From: Vibrio sp. 99-8-1
GTDB taxonomy: Bacteria; Pseudomonadota; Gammaproteobacteria; Enterobacterales; Vibrionaceae
Assembly (NCBI RefSeq): GCF_013114595.1
Contig: NZ_VTXE01000020.1
Span: 23,198-87,197, forward strand
Reading direction: 5' to 3'
Length of the DNA: 64,000 bases
Shown here: positions 26,060-35,020 of the stretch, piece by piece
Layout: each line of letters begins with the position of its first letter
Position numbering within the stretch: the first letter of the stretch is position 1
Made by a program: the position numbers and the translations under genes
The notes under the pieces: generated by a model
What the model was told of the DNA's origin: nothing
Databases searched by the model: none
Seen by the model: the letters and a program-made list of their open reading frames with translations, nothing else

Positions 26060-26665
26060 CTATTGGGGCTGTTTGTATTTGATGGCGAACACTATCAATG
26101 AAACTATCGCGCCTAATGTGTCACAAAGCATGTCTTTTTGTGCATCCCATATATCTCCCTGAGAACCAAGAAAAGCGATGCCTTCATCTCCTCCGGCAAT
26201 AGCCGCATACCACCATTCGATGATCTCGTACCCCGCGGCAACACTCATCATTGCAAACAGTCCAAACAGTGCAGAGAGCAACTTGTTGCTGTGACCGTTT
26301 TTATAGAGAAACTCAGCAATTGGGAAAGCGTAAAGTCCGATAGAGAAGTGGGCTACGCGGTCAAAATTGTTTCTCTCTGAGCCAATCAGTTGGTTAAACC
26401 AATCAAAGGGAACTTCTGCAAAAGTGTACTTAGATCCTATGGTGTGCAACACCAGCCAAATAAACATCATAACGTATGCAGTGCGGCTAAAACTAAATTT
26501 AGCTGACAGTAGAAGTATGCCTGCCAGTATTAAAACCGCAGGAATAATCTCAGCAAACCAAACGGCTCTGGACAAAGGGTCAACAGCGGAAAACAGTAAC
26601 ACTAACCCATAGAGAGCGGTTAAAAGTTTAACGGTGCCAGTTAAGGGTTTTATTGATGCTGACAT
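26060..26665 (-). CDS. yjdF: DUF2238 (YjdF-like) membrane protein
   Basis: 201 residues with about six membrane helices. Typical YjdF/DUF2238 blocks: FIWLVLHTIGSKYTFAEVPF, FDRVAHFSIGLYAFPIAEFL, GYEIIEWWYA and the GDIWDAQKDMLCDTLGA motif. The function is unknown in all relatives I know. The gene is monocistronic and converges on the lipoprotein gene. Confidence 0.85.
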   Translation of the reverse strand: MSASIKPLTGTVKLLTALYGLVLLFSAVDPLSRAVWFAEIIPAVLILAGILLLSAKFSFSRTAYVMMFIWLVLHTIGSKYTFAEVPFDWFNQLIGSERNNFDRVAHFSIGLYAFPIAEFLYKNGHSNKLLSALFGLFAMMSVAAGYEIIEWWYAAIAGGDEGIAFLGSQGDIWDAQKDMLCDTLGAIVSLIVFAIKYKQPQ

Positions 26666-26842
26666 AGGGATACTCTCATAAACATATTTTATACGGTATA
26701 ATTATGAACACTGTACAATTAAGGACGAAAAATTGCAATCCATAAGCAAATGTTATCAATATACAAAACAATTCTGTATATAAAACAAAGCTATAGATGC
26801 AATTCTAAATAGTAGAGAGCTTTCGTTAACTTAGATAAGCGA

Positions 26843-28489
26843 CTAGCGGAACTGCGCTTTTCTCATCCGGTTTAATGTCGCCATCACATCAATGGTTCTT
26901 GGTTTAGCTAAATCACCGTACGCTGGCATTGTCGCTTTCCAATCGCCTTGTAAAAGTGACTTAATTGCTTCTGCTGGATCGTTACACCATCCCGGTTGCT
27001 GAGCCAGTTGAAACCACAGCCAGCCAATGGCGTTAACCTGATTGGAGGATTCAAGCTGTTCCAACGCTGTTAGGTCAACAAATTCTTTGCCGAAGCGAAG
27101 AGAGGTGAGGCCTTTTGCTGAAACTCGAAACTTGCCATCAGCCAGAATCTTTTGCAATGCTGCGGCATTAAGCGAGCGAGATTGAATTGTTTGGAAAGCG
27201 TCGCGATTTTCATGCACCCTTTGGCTAGGGTGAAGCTTGATAATTTCTTGAGCTTTTTCTGATACATCAACCGCTTGATAGTCATGCATCTGGATAACAG
27301 TATCAGCCACATCTAGGTAATCACCAGAGCCACCCATAACAATGATCGTTGAGATCCCTTGCTGATCTCTTAGCTGATCAATGCGATCAACTAAAGGGGT
27401 GATTGGCTCATCGCCTTTATTAACAAGCGCTTGCATGCGCTCATCACGGATCATAAAGTTGGTGGCAGAGGTATCTTCATCAATAAGAATAGTGCTCACC
27501 CCTGATTCCACTGACTCTTGTAACCATGCAGCTTGCGATGTCGAACCAGAAGCATCTTGAGTAGAAAAAGACTCAGTACTCTTATTTTGCGGCAGATGAT
27601 TAATATAGTTGGAGAGGTTTAATGCATGAACACAACGGCCATCTTCTGCTCGTATTTTCATTGCATCGTGATTGGTGACGATGCCTTCTCGGCCATCTCC
27701 CGGAATATGGTTGTATATGGAGCGTTCAATCGCGTTCAGTAGCGTTGATTTACCGTGAAAGCCACCACCAACGATAACCGTGATGCCTTTGGCAATGCCC
27801 ATTCCTTTGACCTTGCCATTATTGGGTGTCTCTAACTCTACCTCTAATTCTTTAGGGGATTGAAACGCGACAGCGTCTTTCATTGGAAGGTCACAGTTAC
27901 CGGCGGATCTTGGTAGTATGCTGCCATTGCTCACAAATGCCGTTAGGTTCTGTTGGTTTAGTTGCTCGCGTAGTGCGTGTTGATTTTCGATAGTTTCGCA
28001 GTGGCTAATCAACGCCTCTTTATCTAGCTCGCGTTCAATGGTTGATTTTCGGATCATTTTAGGCAAGTGAAAGGTAAGAATATTCAGCGCTTTCTTAGCC
28101 AAAATATTACGCCCTTCGGCAGGCAGATTGACACGAAACCTTAACTCAATGCCGTGTTCGGTAAACAGTACGGCGCTGTTATCTAAAACCGTTTGACCGG
28201 TTGTAGCTATGGTCAGGTTATTGTCTTGTTTGGCGAAATCAGAAAATGTACGAGCAATAAAGTCGCGAGCGGCAATCTGGTAAGTTTCAGAACGTTGTTG
28301 TAGCCAATCTAAGCCTGTTAAAGACCAAGCACGAGTGGCGCGTAAGCGTGATGCACTCGCGTAGGGGTCACCTTGAACATGGTCTATGTACAGTTGGTAG
28401 TCTTCAAAATCATATTGACCTTTAATGGTTTGATAAGCGCGGTAGTTTTGCTTTTCGAGTTTCTTTAGTTTTGAGACTAGGTGATCCAT
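26843..28489 (-). CDS. Predicted ATPase of the ABC class (COG3044 family)
   Basis: 548 residues. Central nucleotide-binding domain with an unusual Walker A GGGFHGKSTLLNAI (about 237-250), a following HIPGDGREGIVTNHDAMKIR and a Walker B-like STILIDEDTSATNFMIRDE. The N-terminal DPYASASRLR region and the C-terminal AKPRTIDVMATLNRMRKAQF also fit this family, which is widespread and uncharacterised. Probably cytosolic. It is a single gene, length normal. Confidence 0.85.
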   Translation of the reverse strand: MDHLVSKLKKLEKQNYRAYQTIKGQYDFEDYQLYIDHVQGDPYASASRLRATRAWSLTGLDWLQQRSETYQIAARDFIARTFSDFAKQDNNLTIATTGQTVLDNSAVLFTEHGIELRFRVNLPAEGRNILAKKALNILTFHLPKMIRKSTIERELDKEALISHCETIENQHALREQLNQQNLTAFVSNGSILPRSAGNCDLPMKDAVAFQSPKELEVELETPNNGKVKGMGIAKGITVIVGGGFHGKSTLLNAIERSIYNHIPGDGREGIVTNHDAMKIRAEDGRCVHALNLSNYINHLPQNKSTESFSTQDASGSTSQAAWLQESVESGVSTILIDEDTSATNFMIRDERMQALVNKGDEPITPLVDRIDQLRDQQGISTIIVMGGSGDYLDVADTVIQMHDYQAVDVSEKAQEIIKLHPSQRVHENRDAFQTIQSRSLNAAALQKILADGKFRVSAKGLTSLRFGKEFVDLTALEQLESSNQVNAIGWLWFQLAQQPGWCNDPAEAIKSLLQGDWKATMPAYGDLAKPRTIDVMATLNRMRKAQFR

Positions 28490-28611
28490 AAATAATCGTA
28501 CTTCTCTTTGGTAACATTGGCGGGTCCAATGTTATTCGATATTAAGGCGGCGATTATAAAAAACCTTGTTCAATATAGCAAAATTACTTCTAAGGCTAAG
28601 CACTATTGGCT

Positions 28612-30483
28612 TTAGCCTCCTTGAATGCAGTTTTCAAACTCTTTACCTGTCATTGGTTTACCGTATAAGTACCCCTGCGCGTAATCACACCCTTCATTAA
28701 TGACAAAACGCTCTTGGTCGAGATCTTCTATGCCTTCAATCGTGACGTTAAGGTCGAGCCGTTTGGCGATTTGAACGATGGAGTGAACGATTTCTTTGTC
28801 ATCTTGATTGTTATTGATGTTTTGGATAAAGCTTTTATCAATTTTAATGCAGTTAAACGGATAAGATTTTAAGTAACTGAAAGAAGCATATCCTGTACCA
28901 AAATCATCCAGAGACAAGGTAACGCCAAGTTGATGCAGTTTGGTTAAGGTTTGTTTGGCAAGATGTTCATTGGAAATTAAACAGCTTTCTGTGATCTCTA
29001 TTTCTAGGCAACTTGGTGGAAAGTGGTAGCTCTGCAAAAGGTGCTGAAGATGATCGAAAAAGTGTTGGTTCTTCAATTGTATCGACGATACGTTGACGGC
29101 AATTTTGAAGTTCTTAAGCTGAGATGCCCATTGCGATGCGTGTTCAATTGCGGAGCGAAGCACAAAATTACCCACTTCAAAAATTAAGCCGTTTTGCTCT
29201 GCCATTTGAATGAGGTTCTCGTTGGATACATTGCCAAGAATAGGGTGGTTCCAGCGAATCAAGGCTTCGGCACCAATCCAGTTGCCTGATTTTAGTTCAA
29301 CTTTTGGTTGAAAATAGAGAGTGAGATCGTCGTTACGAACGGCTTGAAGCAAGTAGCTTTCTATTTCGTTTTTGTGTTGCTGTTGTTGGTTGTCTTCATG
29401 AGAGTAATAGCTGTAGCATTGTCCTGTCTCTTTACAAGAGAAAGCCGCTTCATTTGCATAAAATAACAGCTGGTTAGCATCGTCGCTATTGTGACTGGTT
29501 GCTACCCCTACAAAAGCGTGCAGATGGATCTTCTCTTCACCAATGACGAATTCTGTGTGTGTTGTGTCCATAATGTGATGACTGAGCTCATCGATAAACG
29601 TATTTAACTCGGTTGTTTGAACCGCGATAACCATATTGGCTATGCTGGTTCTCGCTGTCATTGACACAATACTATCAATGTCACCTATTCGCTGACGAAA
29701 CTCTTTGAGTAAGTGGCTAAGAGACTGTTCGCCAAATCGTTCCTGAATCTTCTTACCATTAGTAAAAATGATATGGAACACAATAAGATGGGTTGAGGAT
29801 ACCTTGGTGTCTACTAATAGCTGTTCTGTGCCTTTGGTAAGAGAAAGGTGATTTAAGAAACCAGTGGAAAGATCATGGTTGGTTTGATAGTTGAGCCGCT
29901 GTTCAATGGCTTTGCGTTTTTCGATCTCAGACGTCAATGAGTAATTAAGCGTTGCCAAATCCGTTGTGCGTTTGTTGATTCTCTGTTTGAGCTGATCGTT
30001 CAGTCTGGTCCATTTATTGTTTTGAAAGATGGTTGTTAGATAGCTCTCTATGGAGTTCTTAAAACAATGTAAGCTTTCGACGGTTAATGGATCAAAAGTG
30101 TTAGCCCCATTGGCTGTATTTTTGTCACCGTTGGTGCGGAGTAGACTGAGTACACCAAATAATGAACCATCAGGCCAATAAACAGGTTCTCCTAAATAGG
30201 CACTAATGCCATTAGAAGGCGAAAGAGCAGGGCTAGTAAAGGTGACTCGCTCTTTTTTGCGACACGCTGTATTGCAAAAGTCGGTGGCGTTGGCCATGCC
30301 GACCCTATATTGATCTGGGTGGTTGGCGCTAATGCAGATAAGTCTATTTTCCGTATCCTTGATATAACGGACAATAAGCGCACAGTCGGCCTGAGCAATT
30401 CCAACTAAGGTGTTAACAAAGCGCTGCCAGTGGTCGACAGCCTCGTTTGGTATTTCTATTAATGTGGTATTCACAATCGTCAT
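28612..30483 (-). CDS. GAF - degenerate GGDEF - EAL protein (likely c-di-GMP phosphodiesterase)
   Basis: 623 residues from the ATG at 30483, which has AGG 6 bases upstream; an ATG 7 codons further lacks one. The N-terminal part (1-160) is a GAF-like sensor (WQRFVNTLVGIAQADCALIV, YLGEPVYWPDGSLFGVLSLL), followed by a coiled coil (160-205) and a GGDEF fold lacking the GG(D/E)EF loop, so no cyclase is expected. The EAL domain has the catalytic blocks: AEALIRWNHP, EITESCL, LDDFGTGYASFSYLKSYPF, KIDKSFI, IEGIED and GYLYGKPM. It should hydrolyse c-di-GMP in response to a cytosolic ligand. It is monocistronic. Confidence 0.88.
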   Translation of the reverse strand: MTIVNTTLIEIPNEAVDHWQRFVNTLVGIAQADCALIVRYIKDTENRLICISANHPDQYRVGMANATDFCNTACRKKERVTFTSPALSPSNGISAYLGEPVYWPDGSLFGVLSLLRTNGDKNTANGANTFDPLTVESLHCFKNSIESYLTTIFQNNKWTRLNDQLKQRINKRTTDLATLNYSLTSEIEKRKAIEQRLNYQTNHDLSTGFLNHLSLTKGTEQLLVDTKVSSTHLIVFHIIFTNGKKIQERFGEQSLSHLLKEFRQRIGDIDSIVSMTARTSIANMVIAVQTTELNTFIDELSHHIMDTTHTEFVIGEEKIHLHAFVGVATSHNSDDANQLLFYANEAAFSCKETGQCYSYYSHEDNQQQQHKNEIESYLLQAVRNDDLTLYFQPKVELKSGNWIGAEALIRWNHPILGNVSNENLIQMAEQNGLIFEVGNFVLRSAIEHASQWASQLKNFKIAVNVSSIQLKNQHFFDHLQHLLQSYHFPPSCLEIEITESCLISNEHLAKQTLTKLHQLGVTLSLDDFGTGYASFSYLKSYPFNCIKIDKSFIQNINNNQDDKEIVHSIVQIAKRLDLNVTIEGIEDLDQERFVINEGCDYAQGYLYGKPMTGKEFENCIQGG

Positions 30484-30919
30484 AAAGCACCTATCCATGT
30501 GCATATGGGAATGGCAGCAGATAATGACATAACGTTATACTGCTATTAACATTAGTATATGCTTAAATTTCGTAATGTCAGTGTATAGAAGGGAGTTGTA
30601 GCCAAGATTGGGAGTTGGTTGGCCTTATCTGCAAATAATCTCCTCTGCTATTGATACCATTGTAATTTACTGCTAATAGAGTCTAATTGCACATCACTAC
30701 TTAATTGGTTGAAGAATATTATTGTCTTAATCTATAGTGTTATCTTTGCTTATCTCTTTGATATGCTGATTTTGTGGTTATAACTATCGTCATAAATACT
30801 ACTAATATAACATTATGCTAATTGGTGATGTGGTAAGGTGCTGCCTTATCATCGAATCAACTATTTATTTTCAGCAATGTAATCTCAGCAATAAATAGTA
30901 ACAATATAAAGGACATGTA
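30484..30919. other. Intergenic region between divergent EAL gene and pepD
   Basis: About 435 bp, AT-rich, no ORF or repeat recognised. It must hold the promoters of both divergent genes. Confidence 0.5.
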
Positions 30920-32377
30920 ATGAGTGCAGTCATCGACACATTAAATCAATCCTATGCCTATTCCGTATGGAAGCATTTTCACGCCATAAGCCAAGTCCCT
31001 CGTGGATCTGGCAATGAAGCGGGTATTCGTCAATTGTTGATTGATTTTGCCAATGACAATAGCCTTGAATGGAAAACCGATACCATTGGCAACATTGTGA
31101 TATACAAAGCTGCGTCTCAAGGTCGCGAAGAGAGCCCAGTGACTATACTGCAAAGCCATGTTGATATGGTCAATGAGAAAAACGATTTGAGTCAGCACGA
31201 CTTTACTAAAGATGCGATCAGTTTTGTTCGAGATGGTGATTGGATAAGAGCGGATGGCACCACCTTAGGGGCTGATGATGGCATTGGTGTCGCGGCAACA
31301 CTTGCCATACTTGAAGATAATTCGTTGAGTCATGGGGCGTTAGAGGCTTTATTTACCGTAGAAGAAGAGACAACTATGGCTGGCGCTATGGAAGTCGATG
31401 CGACTTTATTAAAAGGCAGACGCCTGATCAATATTGATTCGGAAGATAGTGAAACCTTAACGGTAGGGTGCGCTGGAGGGATTAACCTAGATATTGAGCA
31501 CGAGTATAAAACGGATGTTGTACCGGACGGACACCAGATACAAAAAATTACTATCTCCGGACTAAAAGGCGGGCATTCAGGCTGTGATATTCATCTGCAA
31601 AGAGGCAATGCAATATTACTAATGGCACGCGTTATTCGATTGCTGCAGCAATTTAAGCTACGCCTTATCAGTTTAAACGGCGGGACGGTGGATAATGCCA
31701 TTCCACGTAGCGCAGAAGCAGTATTTGCTATTGCTAGTGATCAGTTACAACCTTTTAGCAATCAGTTTTTATCTGTGGTTAGTGACATTCAAAGTGAGTT
31801 TAGAAGTGTAGAACCCGATGTGAAGTTTGACTTAGTAGCAACAGAGTCAACGGATCCTGTGATGGATAAGCAACAACAAGAACAGATCATTAAAGCCTTG
31901 CACGGATGTATTAATGGCGTTCATCGTAATAGTGATGATTTTGAATCTGTCGTTGAAACATCCAGTAACTTGGGTGTTTACCGACTAGAGAAAGGCAAAA
32001 TGACAGCGGATTGTTTTATCCGTAGTTTGGTTGACTCTGCAACCGTTAATGCTGGTGAAAGGATTGCTGGGCACTTTGAGTTGTCTGGTGCAAAAGTAAC
32101 TCGAAGAGGTCTGTTTCCGGGCTGGAAACCTGAGCCTAAGTCAAAACTGCTTGATTCTATGATTGAGAAGTATCGTGCCATAAACGGTAAAGCTCCAAAA
32201 GTTGAAGTGATTCATGCGGCATTGGAATGCGGGATTATTGGTTCGGCATTAGGTGGAGCGGATATGGTATCCATTGGTCCGATTATCGAACACCCACACT
32301 CTCCAGATGAAAAAGTTCACGTTAGTAGTGTGGACAGTTTTTATCGTTTATTGGTGGCTAGCTTAGCATCGGATTAA
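30920..32377 (+). CDS. pepD: Aminoacyl-histidine dipeptidase (M20C)
   Basis: 485 residues, the PepD length. The zinc site is visible: LQSHVDMVNEK (H and D), LGADDGIGVA, the catalytic EEETTMAGAM, and a late HPHSPDEKVH. The lid domain contains GGHSGCDIHLQRGNA. It splits Xaa-His dipeptides such as carnosine in the cytoplasm. AAGGA precedes the ATG. A bidirectional terminator follows. Confidence 0.95.
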   Translation: MSAVIDTLNQSYAYSVWKHFHAISQVPRGSGNEAGIRQLLIDFANDNSLEWKTDTIGNIVIYKAASQGREESPVTILQSHVDMVNEKNDLSQHDFTKDAISFVRDGDWIRADGTTLGADDGIGVAATLAILEDNSLSHGALEALFTVEEETTMAGAMEVDATLLKGRRLINIDSEDSETLTVGCAGGINLDIEHEYKTDVVPDGHQIQKITISGLKGGHSGCDIHLQRGNAILLMARVIRLLQQFKLRLISLNGGTVDNAIPRSAEAVFAIASDQLQPFSNQFLSVVSDIQSEFRSVEPDVKFDLVATESTDPVMDKQQQEQIIKALHGCINGVHRNSDDFESVVETSSNLGVYRLEKGKMTADCFIRSLVDSATVNAGERIAGHFELSGAKVTRRGLFPGWKPEPKSKLLDSMIEKYRAINGKAPKVEVIHAALECGIIGSALGGADMVSIGPIIEHPHSPDEKVHVSSVDSFYRLLVASLASD

Positions 32378-32391
32378 TAGTAAAACATAAT

Positions 32392-32428
32392 AAAAAGCAC
32401 CACTTAGAAAAACTAAGTGGCGCTTTTT
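32392..32428. terminator. Bidirectional terminator between pepD and fabV
   Basis: Stem AAGCACCACTTAG with CTAAGTGGCGCTT around an A-rich loop, with A-run before and T-run after, so it works on both strands. Confidence 0.88.
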
Positions 32429-32443
32429 TATGTAAGTGAAAAA

Positions 32444-33640
32444 CTAAGGCTGAAGTTTCTTTAACGTCTCGATATCAACAGGTTCATCATAATTTACGCC
32501 GTCTAAACCAAAACCATTAAGCTGCAAAAACTCATTTTTATAACCTAGGTAATCACCAACTTGTTTAAAGTTGTTGCTATCCATATGGGCCATAATGGTT
32601 TTTACTTCTCGCTGAGTATTGGCATCCAATTCGTATTCGTCCATCCTCAGCAGCCGTTGACCGTCAACTGGAACGACGTCTTGGCATAACTTGTCGGCAA
32701 ACAGTCGCTGCATCTGTTGAATGCAGTTTTCATGGGTTCCCTTTTTCTTCATCACTTTGTATAACGCGAGAATATATGGGGTAAAGGCGGGAATATAAAC
32801 GCTGGCTTTGGTCACTAACGCTTTACATACCGTCGCGTAAGCGCCACCGCCAAACTTTGCTAGCTTTAAGTTGAGAGAGTGACTGGTTTGGTGCAAGTCA
32901 ACCTTTGCTCTACCCAATGTGCCCTCGTGATATATAGGATAGGTAGCTTGTGGACCAATGTAAGAAAATGCAATAGTTTGACAGCCTTGTGCGACAGAGT
33001 CTGAGTTGATTAATGTGTCTATCCACTCTTCCCAGTCTCCACCTCCCATCACTTTTATTGTGTCATCGATCTCTTGTGCTGTAGCGGGGGTCACTTGAGT
33101 ATCTTGCCAGCTATTATCTTCTAGCAAAATGGTCGCGCCGGATACTGGCTCACCAATGGTTTTAATTGCCGAACGCCATACGCCTTCACCATTTGGCTTT
33201 GGTCTTATACCTGTTGCTAAGCTATAAATGATAAGGTCGACTTCACCTTCAAAGTAGGTCTCGATCGCTTCAACAACACTTTCTCTAACTTGTTTTGAAA
33301 ACGCGTCGCCAACAATGTTAATTGCGGTTCTTCCGGCGGCTTCAGCTTTCTCTTTAAAGTAAATATTGTTGTACCAACCCGCGCTTCCTACACCTTTATC
33401 GGATGGGCCGCGTTCAAAAGAGACACCGATGGTATCTGCTTCGCTTCCACCAAACGTCGCGGCGATACGAGCAGCAAGGCCGAAACCGGATGATGCGCCA
33501 AGTATGAGTATTCGTTTAGGACCATTAGTAATAGGTTTGGCTGATTTTACGTAATCAATTTGGCTTTGAACGGCAGCTTTACATCCCTGTGGATGCGCGC
33601 TTTTGGCTATAACGCCCTGAATTATCGGCTCTATAATCAT
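32444..33640 (-). CDS. fabV: Enoyl-[acyl-carrier-protein] reductase FabV
   Basis: 398 residues. The NADH-binding glycine motif LILGASSGFGLAARIAATFG and the catalytic Y-x8-K type segment (QATYPIYHEGTLGRAKVDLH) are those of FabV, first found in Vibrio. It reduces the enoyl group in each fatty-acid elongation round and is naturally triclosan-tolerant. The N-terminus MIIEPIIQGVIAKSAHPQGC is typical. It is monocistronic on the minus strand. Confidence 0.96.
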   Translation of the reverse strand: MIIEPIIQGVIAKSAHPQGCKAAVQSQIDYVKSAKPITNGPKRILILGASSGFGLAARIAATFGGSEADTIGVSFERGPSDKGVGSAGWYNNIYFKEKAEAAGRTAINIVGDAFSKQVRESVVEAIETYFEGEVDLIIYSLATGIRPKPNGEGVWRSAIKTIGEPVSGATILLEDNSWQDTQVTPATAQEIDDTIKVMGGGDWEEWIDTLINSDSVAQGCQTIAFSYIGPQATYPIYHEGTLGRAKVDLHQTSHSLNLKLAKFGGGAYATVCKALVTKASVYIPAFTPYILALYKVMKKKGTHENCIQQMQRLFADKLCQDVVPVDGQRLLRMDEYELDANTQREVKTIMAHMDSNNFKQVGDYLGYKNEFLQLNGFGLDGVNYDEPVDIETLKKLQP

Positions 33641-33747
33641 TACGTTAATGATCCTTCTATTACAATAAGTTAGCTCAATATATAAGTAATAGTGAGCTAA
33701 CTCTTTGCGCTAGGGCATTTTTTTACGACTAAACCGTTATTTCTCTG

Positions 33748-34347
33748 TCAATCCAAATAAAGAGACAAATTGTCTGCAACATAGGAAGCAATCCAAGGTT
33801 GAGCGACTTCTTCAGGATGGAGCCCGTCTTGTTTCATCCATTCGTCTTTAAGTATTATCTGTTCTAAAAAGAAAGGAAGTAGTGGCAGTTGATATTCATT
33901 AGCCAGTTTAGGGTAGATGTTACTAAAAGCTTGGCTGTAACGTTTACCGTAATTTGGTGGCACCTGAATCTGCATTAACGCAACTTTTGCCTCGGCTTGT
34001 TGACTAATAGTTATGATCTGTTGCAGGTTTTTGTTGATAAGGTTGGGGTGAAAACCTCTTAAGCCATCATTGGCTCCAAGTTCAATCAGTACCCATGTAG
34101 GTTCATGTTGTTTAAGTAGATCGGGTAATCTATCTAGTCCATTTCCAGTGGTATCCCCAGAAATACTGGCGTTAATGACTGTGTAGTCGAAACCTTTTTG
34201 CTCAAGATCTTTCGCTAACAAATTTGGCCAAGCACTCGTTGCTGGCATTTGGTAGCCGGCACTTAAACTATCACCTAACACCAATAATGTGTTACTACTT
34301 GCAGTATAAGAAAATAAAATGATTATAAAGGAAATAAATCGAGTCAT
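33748..34347 (-). CDS. tesA: TesA-type esterase / lysophospholipase L1 / thioesterase I
   Basis: 199 residues from the ATG at 34347, preferred over a longer frame by 6 codons because AGGA lies 6 bases before it. Signal peptide ([18 protein letters not shown]) and SGNH hydrolase blocks: LGDSLSAGY (block I with the catalytic Ser), SGDTTGNGLDRL, GANDGLRG, and DGLHPEE (catalytic Asp-His). Periplasmic. Its start codon overlaps that of ybbA on the other strand within a CATG. Divergence from ybbA is conserved in E. coli. Confidence 0.92.
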   Translation of the reverse strand: MTRFISFIIILFSYTASSNTLLVLGDSLSAGYQMPATSAWPNLLAKDLEQKGFDYTVINASISGDTTGNGLDRLPDLLKQHEPTWVLIELGANDGLRGFHPNLINKNLQQIITISQQAEAKVALMQIQVPPNYGKRYSQAFSNIYPKLANEYQLPLLPFFLEQIILKDEWMKQDGLHPEEVAQPWIASYVADNLSLYLD

Positions 34348-35020
34348 GCCTAGTCCTATTATCAAAGCGAGTTCATTAGCAAAAGTAGTCTCTACTAATC
34401 AAGAGCATTTAACAATCCTTGATGATGTAAATTTAGAAATTAACCAAGGTGAGACGGTGGCGATTGTCGGCTCATCAGGTGCAGGCAAGTCTACATTAAT
34501 GACACTGTTAGCCGGGTTGGACACTCCGACATCAGGCGAAGTACATCTGCTTGGTAAATCAATTTCGTCACTCAACGACGAGCAGAGAGCGGCCATTAGA
34601 AGTGATTCGGTTGGTTTTGTATTCCAAAGTTTTTTATTGATTCCCAGCTTAACCGCGATAGAGAACGTCACTCTACCTTGCCTGTTAAAGGGCGATAAAG
34701 AAGATGTTGAGAGAGCGAAAGAGCTGCTGGAATCAGTTGGGCTTTCTCACCGTATAGATCATTTACCTTCGCAATTATCAGGTGGGGAACAACAGAGGGT
34801 CGCACTTGCTCGGGCCTTTATGATCAAACCTAAGATACTATTTGCTGATGAGCCAACGGGTAATCTTGATCAGCAAACCGCGTCGAAAATTATTGAGCTG
34901 CTGTTTGAGCTAAATAGTGTCCATGGAACGACATTAGTTTTGGTTACTCATGATACGGAGTTAGCTTCTCGCTGCCATAGAACCATACATATGCAAGCTG
35001 GTCATTTGGAGGTTAAATAA
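34346..35020 (+). CDS. ybbA: ABC transporter ATP-binding protein YbbA
   Basis: 224 residues from the ATG at 34346, which matches E. coli YbbA (MPAENIVE type start); the upstream ATG at 34319 would lie inside tesA. Walker [11 protein letters not shown]-loop [10 protein letters not shown], signature LSGGEQQR and Walker [13 protein letters not shown] are complete, of the LolD/MacB group. It pairs with the YbbP permease encoded next, whose ATG shares one base with its stop. The substrate is unknown; the group acts in mechanotransmission rather than simple transport. Confidence 0.9.
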   Translation: MPSPIIKASSLAKVVSTNQEHLTILDDVNLEINQGETVAIVGSSGAGKSTLMTLLAGLDTPTSGEVHLLGKSISSLNDEQRAAIRSDSVGFVFQSFLLIPSLTAIENVTLPCLLKGDKEDVERAKELLESVGLSHRIDHLPSQLSGGEQQRVALARAFMIKPKILFADEPTGNLDQQTASKIIELLFELNSVHGTTLVLVTHDTELASRCHRTIHMQAGHLEVK

